A stretch of DNA of 64,000 nt from the NCBI GenBank assembly GCA_028752905.1, contig JAQNBH010000003.1, forward strand, positions 3,838,204 through 3,902,203. Direction: 5' to 3'. Of this stretch, positions 20,068 through 32,700 are shown piece after piece (position 1 is the stretch's first letter; every line of letters starts with the position of its first letter). The translations under genes were made by a program, and so were the position numbers. The notes under the pieces are model-generated. The model did no database searches and was not told where the DNA came from. It worked only from the letters and a program-made list of their open reading frames with translations. The stretch comes from Cladorhizidae sp. MBARI D1340-BT2 (Eukaryota; Porifera; Demospongiae; Poecilosclerida; Cladorhizidae).

Positions 20068-23000
20068 CTAACCGTAGAGAAATGACACATTAATTCTGCA
20101 CTCATAAGGTACATGTGTACAATGTACAATATGCCACAACACACACAAATGGTAATACACCACGGAACAACCTAAACTATAAGCACAGACTCCCTGACTC
20201 CATACCCCCCCCCCCCCCCCCCCCCCCCCACCCACCCGTGACCACTGACTAGAACACAAAATTAATACAAGCAGTTATGAAATATTCTTCCATGCCGTAT
20301 GCTATTTGGGAGCAGTGTCAATGCTGTGAACACTCTTGCATTACTCAATATCAAGTTGTGTTACATTAGAGCCACACACATACCACAAAGTTATATTTGA
20401 TGTGGTCCATATTCCTTTGGGATTACCTGGACTCCAGTTTTGACCTGTCCTCTGTCTGGTTGCAAGTGTCCATGGAGACCGAGAGAGCTACTGCCTCTCT
20501 TGCTGTGAGGTTTGGAGATGGAGGCCAGCACTTCTAGGAACCCAGACTGAACCAGCAGTGGATTGTATGAAGACCAACGCTCAAGCTGTATGTGTTCATA
20601 AGGGAAATTGGTGCATAATATAGCATACTTGCTCGATCGGAGGCCACTCTCTAATGGACACCCCACTTCTTGCTGATTGAAATAGTGGTTGAACTGAAAA
20701 CCACCTGTGCCCGCTGCTGTTACACCCCCTGGTCCACTCGCTCTCTCCATTCTAAGCAAGTAGGAGTAGTAGCTAGCCTTTCCCGCAGAATGTTGGTGTT
20801 GTTCTAGGAGACCACTGCTAAAAAATATTTTATTTTGCCATGCAGCGCACATGCGCTTGCCCTCCCAAAAATATGTGACTTTGATTTTAGCCATTCTCTC
20901 ATCGTCTCCTCCTCGAGGCTGAAATGTTTAGTAGCTACTCTCTAATAGTAGCCTCCTTCTCCTTGAGGCTGAAATGTTTAGTAGCCGCTCTGTAATAGTA
21001 GCCTCCTTCGCCTTGAGGCTGAAATGTTTAGTAACTACTCTAATAGAAGCCTTCTTCTCCTTGAGGCTGAAATATTTAGTAGCTGCTCTCTAATAGTAGC
21101 CTCCTTCTCCTCGAGGCTGAACTGTTTAGTAGCCGTGGCTTTCAATGGAGAGAATATGGTATGTACAAATACTATATTTCATGAATAGTTACCACAGATA
21201 CAAAAAAAATCAAATGTCCAGTGGAGTGAAGACTGAAGAGGTGACAACTGGAGGGCGCACACACTTGAGCTGTGGCTGTCTTGGAGTAGGTGCTCTGGCA
21301 CATTTAGAAGCTGCCAGTGTACCTTCTCCTCCCAGTCACTCTTTATACAGTAGCTGTGTCCAACAAACATCATTGTCGACGTGCAGGGCCAGTACAAAGT
21401 CGTAAACAAACAGCTGATTTTAGCTCCAAAAATATTCCGGCATGCCTTGAATTCTTCAATGATAGACCAGTAACGCCACTCTTTGCACCCCCATCCCAAA
21501 TGTTTCTAATTATTTATTGTGAACATCTTCAAGGATCTTGTATCTATATATGTTTCTATTTTCTCCACGTGGAACTGACATGGAACTGACATCCATTAGA
21601 TTTATCATAAGACTCCAAACTTTCCAAAGGGATTGCAGTGGACTTTGGAAATGGTAAGGATCGTCACCACACTAACCACTCTTGTGAGTGCCTAGCTGAG
21701 CTCATTCAGCAGTTGCTGCGTGTTTGGCTGCAAAGAAGTGAATGATTCGTAGGTTTACTGAGAGGCTAAGTCTTGTGGCAATAGAACAGCACAGACCTTC
21801 AACAAAACCTACTCGTAATCTGTGTGTGCAAGCGCGCATGTGTGCTTAGTAAGAATAACATCTGATTGTGTGTGTGTGCACTTAATAACATCTGGTCAGT
21901 GCTGGAGTTGTCCTAACCAGCTTCTTGAAGGAGGCTGCTCGACTATAGAGAGGAACCAAAAAATACAAACAGACAAAACCCGTTTGAACTTGCAGCTGAT
22001 TTAAAAACCTTTTCTCGATATTCGCATTTTAGCTAGATGCTTTAGTCTTCTTGAAATCCGGAAGAAGACCATCCAACTGAAACAACTTTTTTTTTTATAA
22101 AATAAATATTCGATCTATCCATAATACATAGATCCATAATACATAAATACAAGTTGCTTGTCAAACAGAGAAAGGGCACTCACAGTTATACGACCCTTTA
22201 CCTTTTTTAAGTAATGAACACCAATATTGCACTGTTATATTTGGTGCTCATAACCATAAAAGGAAAAGGATTTTGCCATGTTAGTTAATAAACGTCTTTT
22301 TTTGGTCATGTTATTAATATCTGGCAGGCCAACTCGGTTAACATCGTACCACGTTCAAGGATCCTTCCATTTTCTTCAAAGCTGTCGGTGTTGGCTGTTC
22401 CTCTGGAGCCACCAAGTCTGTCGGCAAGACCAGTTCCCTTGGGGCAATGGACTTGACCAGGAATGTACTGGTGCCGGGAGAGGGGAGGAGGATGAAATGT
22501 GGACAACAGGGAGGGGAGGTTTTTATCTCGGCACAAGCCAGAAGCACCAAGTCCTAATAGAGACCAAAGTCAGCAAATTTAATAAGTCCATAACCAATTT
22601 ACAGAAAGGCATTCTATGAACATTGCATGACAGTACAAATTTGTTGGCAAATCCACCTGCAAATACAATCATAATAAGCAAACTTAGCACACCCAACAAC
22701 CAAAGTAGTTTTGGCAATAATAATAATAATCATTGAGTGAAGCGAGACACTTATATACTATTCATGAAAACCCTTCTTGCCTCGTTCATCGCACGAAATG
22801 GCCTCCGCATACGTTTGTGTGTGAACTGCAAGATTGCCATTCTGCGCACACCTTTAATTGCACTACTGAGAGATGATTCAGTGTAATGATGGAACCAATT
22901 AGAGCCAAAGAGATGAAATAGGGGCAAGGAATGAGTGAGAAGGAGCAGAGCATGCTGTAGGGACTGAGGCTATGTTGAGGACAGCCAGGCTATGTTGAGG

Positions 23001-23677
23001 ACAGCCAGGCTATGTTGAGGACAGCCAGGCTATGTTGAGGACAGCCAGGCTATGTTGAGGACAGCCAGGCTATGTTGAGGACAGCCAGGCTATGTTGAGG
23101 ACAGCCAGGCTATGTTGAGGACAGCCAGGCTATGTTGAGGACAGCCAGGCTATGTTGAGGACAGCCAGGCTATGTTGAGGACAGCCAGGCTATGTTGAGG
23201 ACAGCCAGCCAGGCTATGTTGAGGACAGCCAGCCAGGCTATGTTGAGGACAGCCAGCCAGGCTATGTTGAGGACAGCCAGCCAGGCTATGTTGAGGACAG
23301 CCAGCCAGGCTATGTTGAGGACAGCCAGCCAGGCTATGTTGAGGACAGCCAGCCAGGCTATGTTGAGGACAGCCAGCCAGGCTATGTTGAGGACAGCCAG
23401 CCAGGCTATGTTGAGGACAGCCAGCCAGGCTATGTTGAGGACAGCCAGCCAGGCTATGTTGAGGACAGCCAGCCAGGCTATGTTGAGGACAGCCAGCCAG
23501 GCTATGTTGAGGACAGCCAGGCTATGTTGAGGACAGCCAGGCTATGTTTTGCCTCGGTCGGGCATGCATACGTACGTGCATCACACGAAGCCATCAACTT
23601 TGGCTTCCACCCGTACATTGCCACACGTTTTCGCTCAACGATGTTTGAACAAATAATACTACTAATAGTAGTATATA

Positions 23678-23718
<41 letters not shown>

Positions 23719-26700
23719 TTGTTAGGATGTTCCCTATCTTATGGGATAACCTCTAACCCTTCTGACCAAGCACCTACAGCTTCAAGCAGTCATTAGGCCT
23801 GTCAAGGTTGAGGGACCTAACTATATGATAGTAGGCAGTAGTACTGTAGTAATAATAATAATAATAATAGTAGATAATAATAATAGTAATAATAGTAGTA
23901 GTAATAACAACAACAATAATAACCTTCTCAATAATCAATTGTATTCTCTCGATGTTTCAACTAGATGCTCTAGCCTTCATCAATAATGTTAGTGCTGTAA
24001 TTATTCCAAAATCTAATAATCAACTTAATACAAAACTTAGCCAAAGCTAAGCTCTCAAAATGCAGCAGCACTGCCCCCTGTTGGAGGGCTACAGAGATCC
24101 TCTGAAATACAATTAAAATCTACAGAGCACGTATCTCTAGTTCATAATCTGCTGATAGACACTTCAACGTGGCAAAGTATTCTATCGCACTTCATATCGC
24201 CCTGACCTTTTCTGAGAGCAGTTTGCAGATAGCATGAAAATAATGCTGGTTGCTCTCTAGCTCCTCCCACTCAAGCTTCCAGCAGGAGGTTGGACGAAGG
24301 ACCAGAGGCACACCAAATACCACGGACTCACACACACCCTGCAAGGATGTGATAAGCAACATACCTCTGAAGGTGATAAACATCACACTAGTTCACACAC
24401 TGGGATATTTGCGAGGTGTGTAATATTTGCAGTTTTCACGGTCAGAATCCAATCACCGAATAGGTAGGACAAAGAGCAGTGCTCAGAGAAAGGTGCAGCT
24501 TCCACTATACGCTATGTACCCAGGAATATTTCCACCCCACTGTCTGCTGATATTTAGCCTCATTATATATATCTTTATACAGTATTAGGCATACTCCATT
24601 TCAATCATTTGTGAAAATGTGACACGTCCAATACAGACTACTCTGTTCTTTATCCTATAGGTACCAATCTGTACTGAATTACTTAGCAGTTTGTAAATAG
24701 TCCACTTCTCCTATCAGCTTCACTGACTAACTAGAAGAGAAGTCTTCATTTGTGTATTGTGGAGTCAATTGATAACCAACATTTAGATCAACTTAGCAGT
24801 GATTCAGCCATGAGGCTCTGCCCACAGGTCCTCATATTAATGGGATTGGTACAACTTCATAACTGTATGGTGCTCAATATCAGAAAGCTACAGTGCTTGT
24901 TTTTCCCCTACAAGTGTTAACTGGTAATAATGACTTGCTCCTGAGGGATAAATATATTACTCGTGCTCGACTTATCTGTCGATCAACCATGTCTTGTGCT
25001 ATTTATAGATACTTAGCACCAGCTCTAGCCAGTTTTAACCAAAATATGAGTTGTTGTTTTGTGTGATTGTTGTTGTCGGTGGGAGGGGGGGGGGGGGGGG
25101 GGGGTGTTTGTGGTCCAATAATTTTGAAATGCATAGGCCACCCATGGATCTGTCCATAGCTAAGGCTAGGTCAGGGCCAGAGCTAGAGCCAGGGCCAGAG
25201 CTAGAGCCAGGGCCAGAGCTAGAGCCAGGGCCAGAGCTAGAGCCAGGGCCAGAGCTAGAGGCAGGGCCAGAGCTAGAGCCAGGGCCAGAGCTAGAGGCAG
25301 GGCCAGAGCCAGGGCCAGGGCCAGAGCTAGAGCCAGGGCCAGAGCTAGAGGCAGGGCCAGAGCTAGAGCCAGGGCCAGGGCCAGAGCTAGAGCCAGGGCC
25401 AGAGCTAGAGCCAGGGCCAGAGCCAGGGCCAGAGCTAGAGCCAGGGCCAGGGCCAGAGCTAGAGCCAGGGCCAGAGCTACTGTAGGGCCAGGGCTAAGGG
25501 TAGGACCAAGGCTAAGGATAGCATAAAGGTCAGGACTAAGGGTAAGGTTAGGAGCTAAGCCATGGCAAGGAAAAGGTATCTATAGATAGCACAAGATGCG
25601 AATCTGAAGCCACATATACTATATGGGAGTACAACTAACACACATTATTAGTGTGCAGGCTATAATGATATGCATACTGGTAGTGCCACATGTATTAGTG
25701 TGCAGGCTATAATGATATGCATACTGGTAGTGCCACATGTATTAGTGTGCAGGTTATAATGATATGCATGCTGGTAGTGCCACATGTATTAGTATGTGGC
25801 TATAATGATATGCATACTGGTAGTGCCACATGTATTAGAGTGCAGGCTATAATGATATGCATACTGGTAGTGCCACATGTATTAGTGTGCAGGCTATAAT
25901 GATATGCATACTGATAGTGCCACATGTGTTAGTGTGCAGGCTATAATGATATGCATACTGGTAGTGCCACATGTATTAGTGTGGGGCTATAATGATATGC
26001 ATACTGGTAGTGCCACATGTATTAGTGTGCAGGCTATAATGATATGCATACTGGTAGTGCCACATGTATTAGTGTGCAGGCTATAATGATATGCATACTG
26101 GTAGTGCCACATGTGTTAGTGTGCAGGCTATAATAATATGCATACTGGTAGTGCCACATGTATTAGTGTGCAGGCTATAATGATATGCATACTGGTAGTG
26201 CCACATGTATTAGTGTGCAGGCTATAATGATATGCATACTGGTAGTGCCACATGTATTAGTGTGCAGGCTATAATGATATGCATACTGGTAGTGCCACAT
26301 GTATTAGTGTGCAGGCTATAATGATATGCATACTGGTAGTGCCACATGTGTTAGCGTGCAGGTTATAATGATATGCATACTGGTAGTGCCACATGTATTA
26401 GAGTGCAGGTTATAATGATATGCATGCTGGTAGTGCCACATGTATTAGTGTGTGGGCTATAATGATATGCATACTGGTAGTGCCACATGTGTTAGCGTGC
26501 AGGCTACAATGATATGCATACTGGTAGTGCCACATGTGTTAGTGTGCAGGCTATAATGATATGCATACTGGTAGTGCCACATGTATTAGTGTGTGGGCTA
26601 TAATGATATGCATACTGGTAGTGCCACATGTATTAGTGTGCAGGCTATAATGATATGCATACTGGTAGTGCCACATGTATTAGTGTGCAGGTTATAATGA

Positions 26701-29700
26701 TATGCATACTGGTAGTGCCACATGTATTAGAGTGCAGGCTATAATGATATGCATACTGGTAGTGCCACATGTATTAGTGTGCAGGCTATAATGATATGCA
26801 TACTGGTAGTGCCACATGTATTAGTGTGTAGGCTATAATGATATGCATACTGGTAGTGCCACATGTATTAGTGTGTGGGCTATAATGATATGCACACTGG
26901 TAGTGCCACATGTATTAGTGTGTGGGCTATAATGATATGCATACTGGTCACATGTATTAGTGTGCAGGCTATAATGATATGCATACTGGTAGTGCCACAT
27001 GTATTAGTGTGTGGCATGCATACTGGTAGTGCCACATGTATTAGTGTGTAGGCTATAATGATATGCATACTGGTAGTGCCACATGTATTAGTGTGTAGGC
27101 TATAATGATATGCATACTGGTAGTGCCACATGTATTAGTGTGTGGCATGCATACTGGTAGTGCCACATGTATTAGTGTGTGGCATGCATACTGGTAGTGC
27201 CACATGTATTATTAGTGTGTGGGCTATAATAATATGCATACTGGTCATGCAAACTGGCATGATTGAGCTCTTACAAAGAAGATGGATAATCATAACAGTT
27301 GTGTAAGCCTATTAGTTATAGGGAGTATTAGTTATAGGGAGTCTCACGCTAGCAGGTAGTGTAGCTATGGCCCTCAGTCTATACGTAGGAAGGAGTGGCA
27401 GTTCGCCACGCCCACTTGAAGCCGCCACAAAAGCTGGCGGTGAGCCGTGAAGAGCCTGCAACACATCACCAAACACATAAACAATAAGTACCAAAACATG
27501 AATATAGTTATCTACCTTATAGACTGCCCTCCAAACATTCGCCCTCGAATCATGTTTGCATCGCACATGCACAGATAAAATAGTCTGGCAGAGGCGAGGA
27601 ACTCATTGCCTACAGATGGTGGTCAAGACGGTGATATTCATTGTCTAAAGCTGGGGGAGGTGGCAGCACCAGAAATTGCTTGTGCTATATACCCACGAGC
27701 TAGACAATCAGAGGATTCCAGCACCCCTTTCTCTGACTTCCACAAAGGTGATGACGAAGAACAACCAGATTACCACCAGACAAGGACTTACAGACTTTGT
27801 TTATAACTTGGTTTGGGCCGTACCATTCATACAGCCTTTTTGGTGAGTGCATTAATGAGCACAAGCTAGCTATTAAGCAGTGACAGGGAGACGGAGGTAC
27901 GCCGGCGTGCAGCAGCTGGTTAAATGGGCCAGCACATGCCTAATCCAGGCCAGCCTCCAAGGGATAGAGATGGACTGTGTACTCCGACAATTTTTGTTCG
28001 CCTCTTTAGTGCTCGACATCTGGAATGTGGTATACAACTTGTAAATTACAGATGTCCAAGATTAAAACCAATCAAAAAAATGATAAATATACAATTGGCA
28101 ATACTTGGATGTTTTTGGGGGTTGCCATGGATGCGCATATGAGGTTATCCATGCATGGGCATGTGAGTCTGCCATACATGGACATATGAGGCTGCCATGC
28201 ATTGGCATGTAAGGTTGTTATGCATGGGCATGTAAGGCTGCCATGCATGGGCATATGAGGCTGCCATGCATGGGCATATGAGGCTGCCATGCATTGGCAT
28301 GTGAGGCTGCCATGCATGGACGCATGAGGCTGCCGTGCATGGACGCATGAGGCTTCTATGCATGGGCATATGAGGTTGCCATGCATGGGCGTTACGCGTA
28401 TGAAGCAACCATACATAGGCGTGTGAGCTGCCATGCATGGGTGTGAGGCTGCCATGCATGGGCATATGAGGTTGCCTTGCATGGGTGTATGAGAGACTGC
28501 CATGTACGGACGTATGAGCCTGCCATGCAAGGGTGTATCAGGCTACCATGCATGGGCGCATATTGCAAGTGCCATACATAAGTCACCCATCCTAAATACA
28601 AATTGAACACAGTCCTGGCTAGGGCTAGGACCATCTTGAGCAAAGTAAACTTCACATCAACTCTAGTTCGCTTTAAAAAAAAACTTTTTTTTAATAAATA
28701 ATTATGACCTTACAGAGTTCAACATATGGATGCAATATTAAGGGATTCCCACAAAGTATGTCTGCCTGTGGGAGACAACTAGGCACCCCCACACTGTCAC
28801 TCTCCAGCCAATACGCCTTGTAACCGTCCTAGTAATCTATGTCAGGAAGTTACTCACCTCATTAGCATGCAAATATTGAAGCGAGGAATAAATAAACTTT
28901 GAACCAATGTTGAAACTATAACATTGTAATGTAAATATTTAAAGCAAAAATAGCAAAAACAACAACAACAGCAGCAGCAGCAACAACAACAACAGAAGCA
29001 ACAACAACAACAGCAGCAGCAGCAACAACAACAACAGAAGCAAAACTATAACATTGTAATGTAAATATTTAAAGCAAAAATAGCAAAAACAACAACAACA
29101 GCAGCAGCAACAACAACAACAACAGAAGCAACAACAACAACAGCAGCAGCAGCAACAACAACAACAGAAGCAAAACAATCAATCAACAGAAAGAAAACAA
29201 CAATTGCAACAAATCATTACAGACATCCTCATGTCCCCTCCACCCTCCACCTCCTCCCCTTAACCACTCCCTCCCTCCCCTCCCTCTCTTTCTTTATATT
29301 ATATAAGCCACCAAGTGCTCACAAATGAGTCTCCAAGCTTTGGGTCGAAGCAGGTTGAGGGATTCAGAATCCTTTCCTGGAAGTCACACTTCAGCATCAG
29401 TCCTCTTCCCCTGAGAGGGACACGTGCACCCACAGTGTTGTATCTTACGGTCCCAGCTCCCCATAACCCGCTCTCATCCTCCTCCTGCTCTTCATCTTCG
29501 CCTGTAGTTTGGCAAACCACGAGTGAAGGAATATTAAAAACCAACTATTGCTGCTTGTTATTGTTGCTTGTTATTGTTGCTTGCTATTGTTGCTTGCTAT
29601 TGTTGCTTGCTATTCTATTGTTGCTTGTGATTTTCATTATGTAACTTATCGCTGAAGTCTCCAGTACTGCCACGCCATTTCCTAGACATCCTGGGCTATT

Positions 29701-32700
29701 TGGAACATCCCAGGATGTTCCTAGTGCAGGCCACCAATTACAATGGACTGCAGTCACTAGGGCTAGGGCTACACTAGAGCTAGGGCTAGGGCTACTCTAG
29801 AGCTAGAGTATTCTAGAGCTAGGGCTAGGGCTACTCTAGAGCTAGGGCTAGGGCTACTCTAGAGCTAGGGCTAGGGCTACTCTAGAGCTAGGGCTAGGGC
29901 TACTCTAGAGCTAGAGTATTCTAGAGCTAGGGCTAGGGCTATTCTAGAGCTAGGGTATTCTAACACTACTAGGGCTAGTGTTACTCTAGAGCTAGGACTA
30001 CTCTAGAGCTTATTCTAGCGCTAGGACTAGGGTATTCTGCACGGGCGGATCCAGGATTTTTGAAAGGGGGGGTCCATTTTTAATTAAAGCATAGAAATGA
30101 ACTTGTGAATCACAATAATAGCAGCAGGTCTATACTGACATTAACAGGACATGGTCATAAAGACTTGCACAGTGGCACATCGTAAAGCTGTACTGAATTA
30201 AAAGCTGTACTGAATTATATAGAAAGTAAGTTTTTCAACCCCCCCTCCCACCCCCCCCCCCCCCAAATACATCCTGCTTCTGAGGTAGGACTTGATTCTC
30301 CTGAAAGCACTGAATGATCTCCCTGCGCATCGGAGCTCCCAACTGGGCCAATGTGAAGGATTGAACAATATTGGGGAATTGGTCGGCATCAGCATGTTGT
30401 AGGCAACCCAGAAGGCTGACAGGGTGACTGTGGAGAGGATGTTTCTCCCAGTGAGCAACCCACTCCTTCAGCTCTGCCTGGATCGTTGATGGGGTTGGCA
30501 TATCTGATTCCCAGTACTTGAGCTTGATGGTCAGAGGCTTGAGGTCAGATTTCATTCAGCTTGATGATGTTAGCAGGAACGAGGCTGAAAAGTGAACTTC
30601 CCACGCGGTCCTACTTACTGAACCGTGTATGCATCTGCTGTATCAAGTGGTCTAAGAAGGGGATGGCAACATTCTTCCGGTAGTACTCTTCAGCACTGAC
30701 ACTTCTGGCATTTGCTCTGTGAGCTTGTATGCTACACGTGGCATCGTGATCTCTGTGTCCAACCTCTTTGCCAGCGCGTCTGCCTCTTTGAACCAGTCAG
30801 AGAACTCTTCATCTACCGACACTCTGATTTGGTTCAGTCTGCCCACAATGTCATCAATCATGCAGTATGCCTGGTAGATGTCTTGATCTCTCTTCTGTTG
30901 CAAGAGGCTTCACCACTTCAAGAGCATTCTTGGCAACACAGAAGGATACAATGTTTCGTGATGTTTTGAGGCATGCCAGCATTCCCTGTGCCTTCACTTG
31001 TGTCTCCCTATCCCAATTCCAGGCCTCTGTTTCACGACCAGCTTCAGCATCATCTTCAGCATCATCACCACCTTCAGCTACTTTCATGTACACATCCTCA
31101 TAGGAGCAAGGTTCTAGAATAGCCTCAAATGTGATCACGATGTACCTGTATAGCTCATCAAATGTCTCATAGCAAGTGTGTCTCTCAACCCATCGCGTCT
31201 TACATAGTCCCTTCAGTTTTGTGACCTTGGAGCTGCATTCATAAACATCAAGGACCCTCTCAAGCAGCCGCTGCCTCTTTGGAGACATATCGAAGAAGAG
31301 GAAGACGGTATTGATGACATCAATCATGTTGCGGATGTCAGTGACCTTACAGGCATTAGCAATGCTTAAATTCAACAGGTGGCTGTTGCAGTGGACGTAC
31401 AGAGCTTGTGGGGCAATAGCTTTTATTCTAGCTTGCACTCCAACACTAGTAGATGACATTGCACTTGCCCCATCATACGCCTGGCCCCGGGTCTTCTTGA
31501 TATCTGTTTCAGTGACTGCGTGATGGCAGTAGCTATCTTTTCACCGGTTGCTCGTTCCAGGTGAACAAAATCCAGGAAGGCCTCTCTGATATGAAGTTGG
31601 CCATCTTCAGCTCTGGGGTCTACAAATCGCAGGCAGATTGTGAGAACTTCCTGGTTTGCATACTTATCAGCGACTTCGTCCGCAATAATTGAGAAGACAG
31701 CTGTCTCATGCTGTAGTGGTTGTGTTATTTCACTGTGTATGTGCTCTATGATGGTTATGATTTCATTCTGAACTGTCTTCGATGTTCCAGTTGCATTTCT
31801 GCTCATGTTTTTCAGATGATGGTCCAGTGATGCATCATGTTGTGCCAGGAGATTCAGCAGTGCAAGAAAGTTACCTTTGTTGGATACTTCACTGGTGGAG
31901 TCATCCCTGTGGCCCCTCAGAGCAATGTTCTGCCTGCCACAGAACAATATGCATTTCACAATGCATTCAAGTGTATTGACATTTCTGTCGAAGGTCTCCT
32001 GGCGTTTCTGGGAGATGATGTAAGGCAATGTTTCTGTTGGGTTATCTGTAACATTGTTGCTACTTCAAGTGAATTTTTGTGGTACTTGCACTTGTCATGT
32101 TTTTCCAATACACCATCCTGCCCAGATGCCTTCGACAAATTACAGAAGGGCTTTGACACCAGGACACCAGATGATACGCGCCCATCCTTGGGTGGGAAGA
32201 GGACGCAGAATTTGCAGAGCCCTCCATGAAGCACTTCTGAGTACACAAACCATGTGTATTTGTCTAGCCAAGAATGTTGGAATGTCAGTGTTTTGATCTT
32301 CCTGTGAGTTCCTTTTTGGACAGTTTGCTGGCAGAAGTTTCCGTACTTCTTACCAGGTGTGAAGTGATCTCTCAAGTAACCCAACCTATCCCTTCTGGAT
32401 AACTTCGTCGAATCAATGCCTCCAGCTAGGATGTTTCCAACATCATACTGGTGTGGTCGGCTGGGGTTGGATGAAGCATGGGACACGTCTTCACAAGTGG
32501 ATTCTGGTGCAACTGGTGTTGGCACATCTTCAACATTGGATATTGGTGCAACTGGGGGTAGCAACATGGCATGACAGTCTATGTTTGGTCCTGAGGTGAC
32601 AGCTGTGAAACCACCCTCTGGTCCTTCAAATGAATTAAAAATGGTGGTTACTATAGAGCCCTATCAGACTGATCCCTGCCCCTATTAGAATATTAAACAC

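Noticed and set aside
25051..25485. Glu/Pro/Gly-rich 144-codon frame
   Set aside because: Encoded by an 18-bp repeat preceded by a poly-G tract inside an M1AP intron on the opposite strand; no gene-like context.
28939..29178. Poly-Cys/poly-Leu minus frame
   Set aside because: Low-complexity translation of CAA/CAG triplets within an intron.
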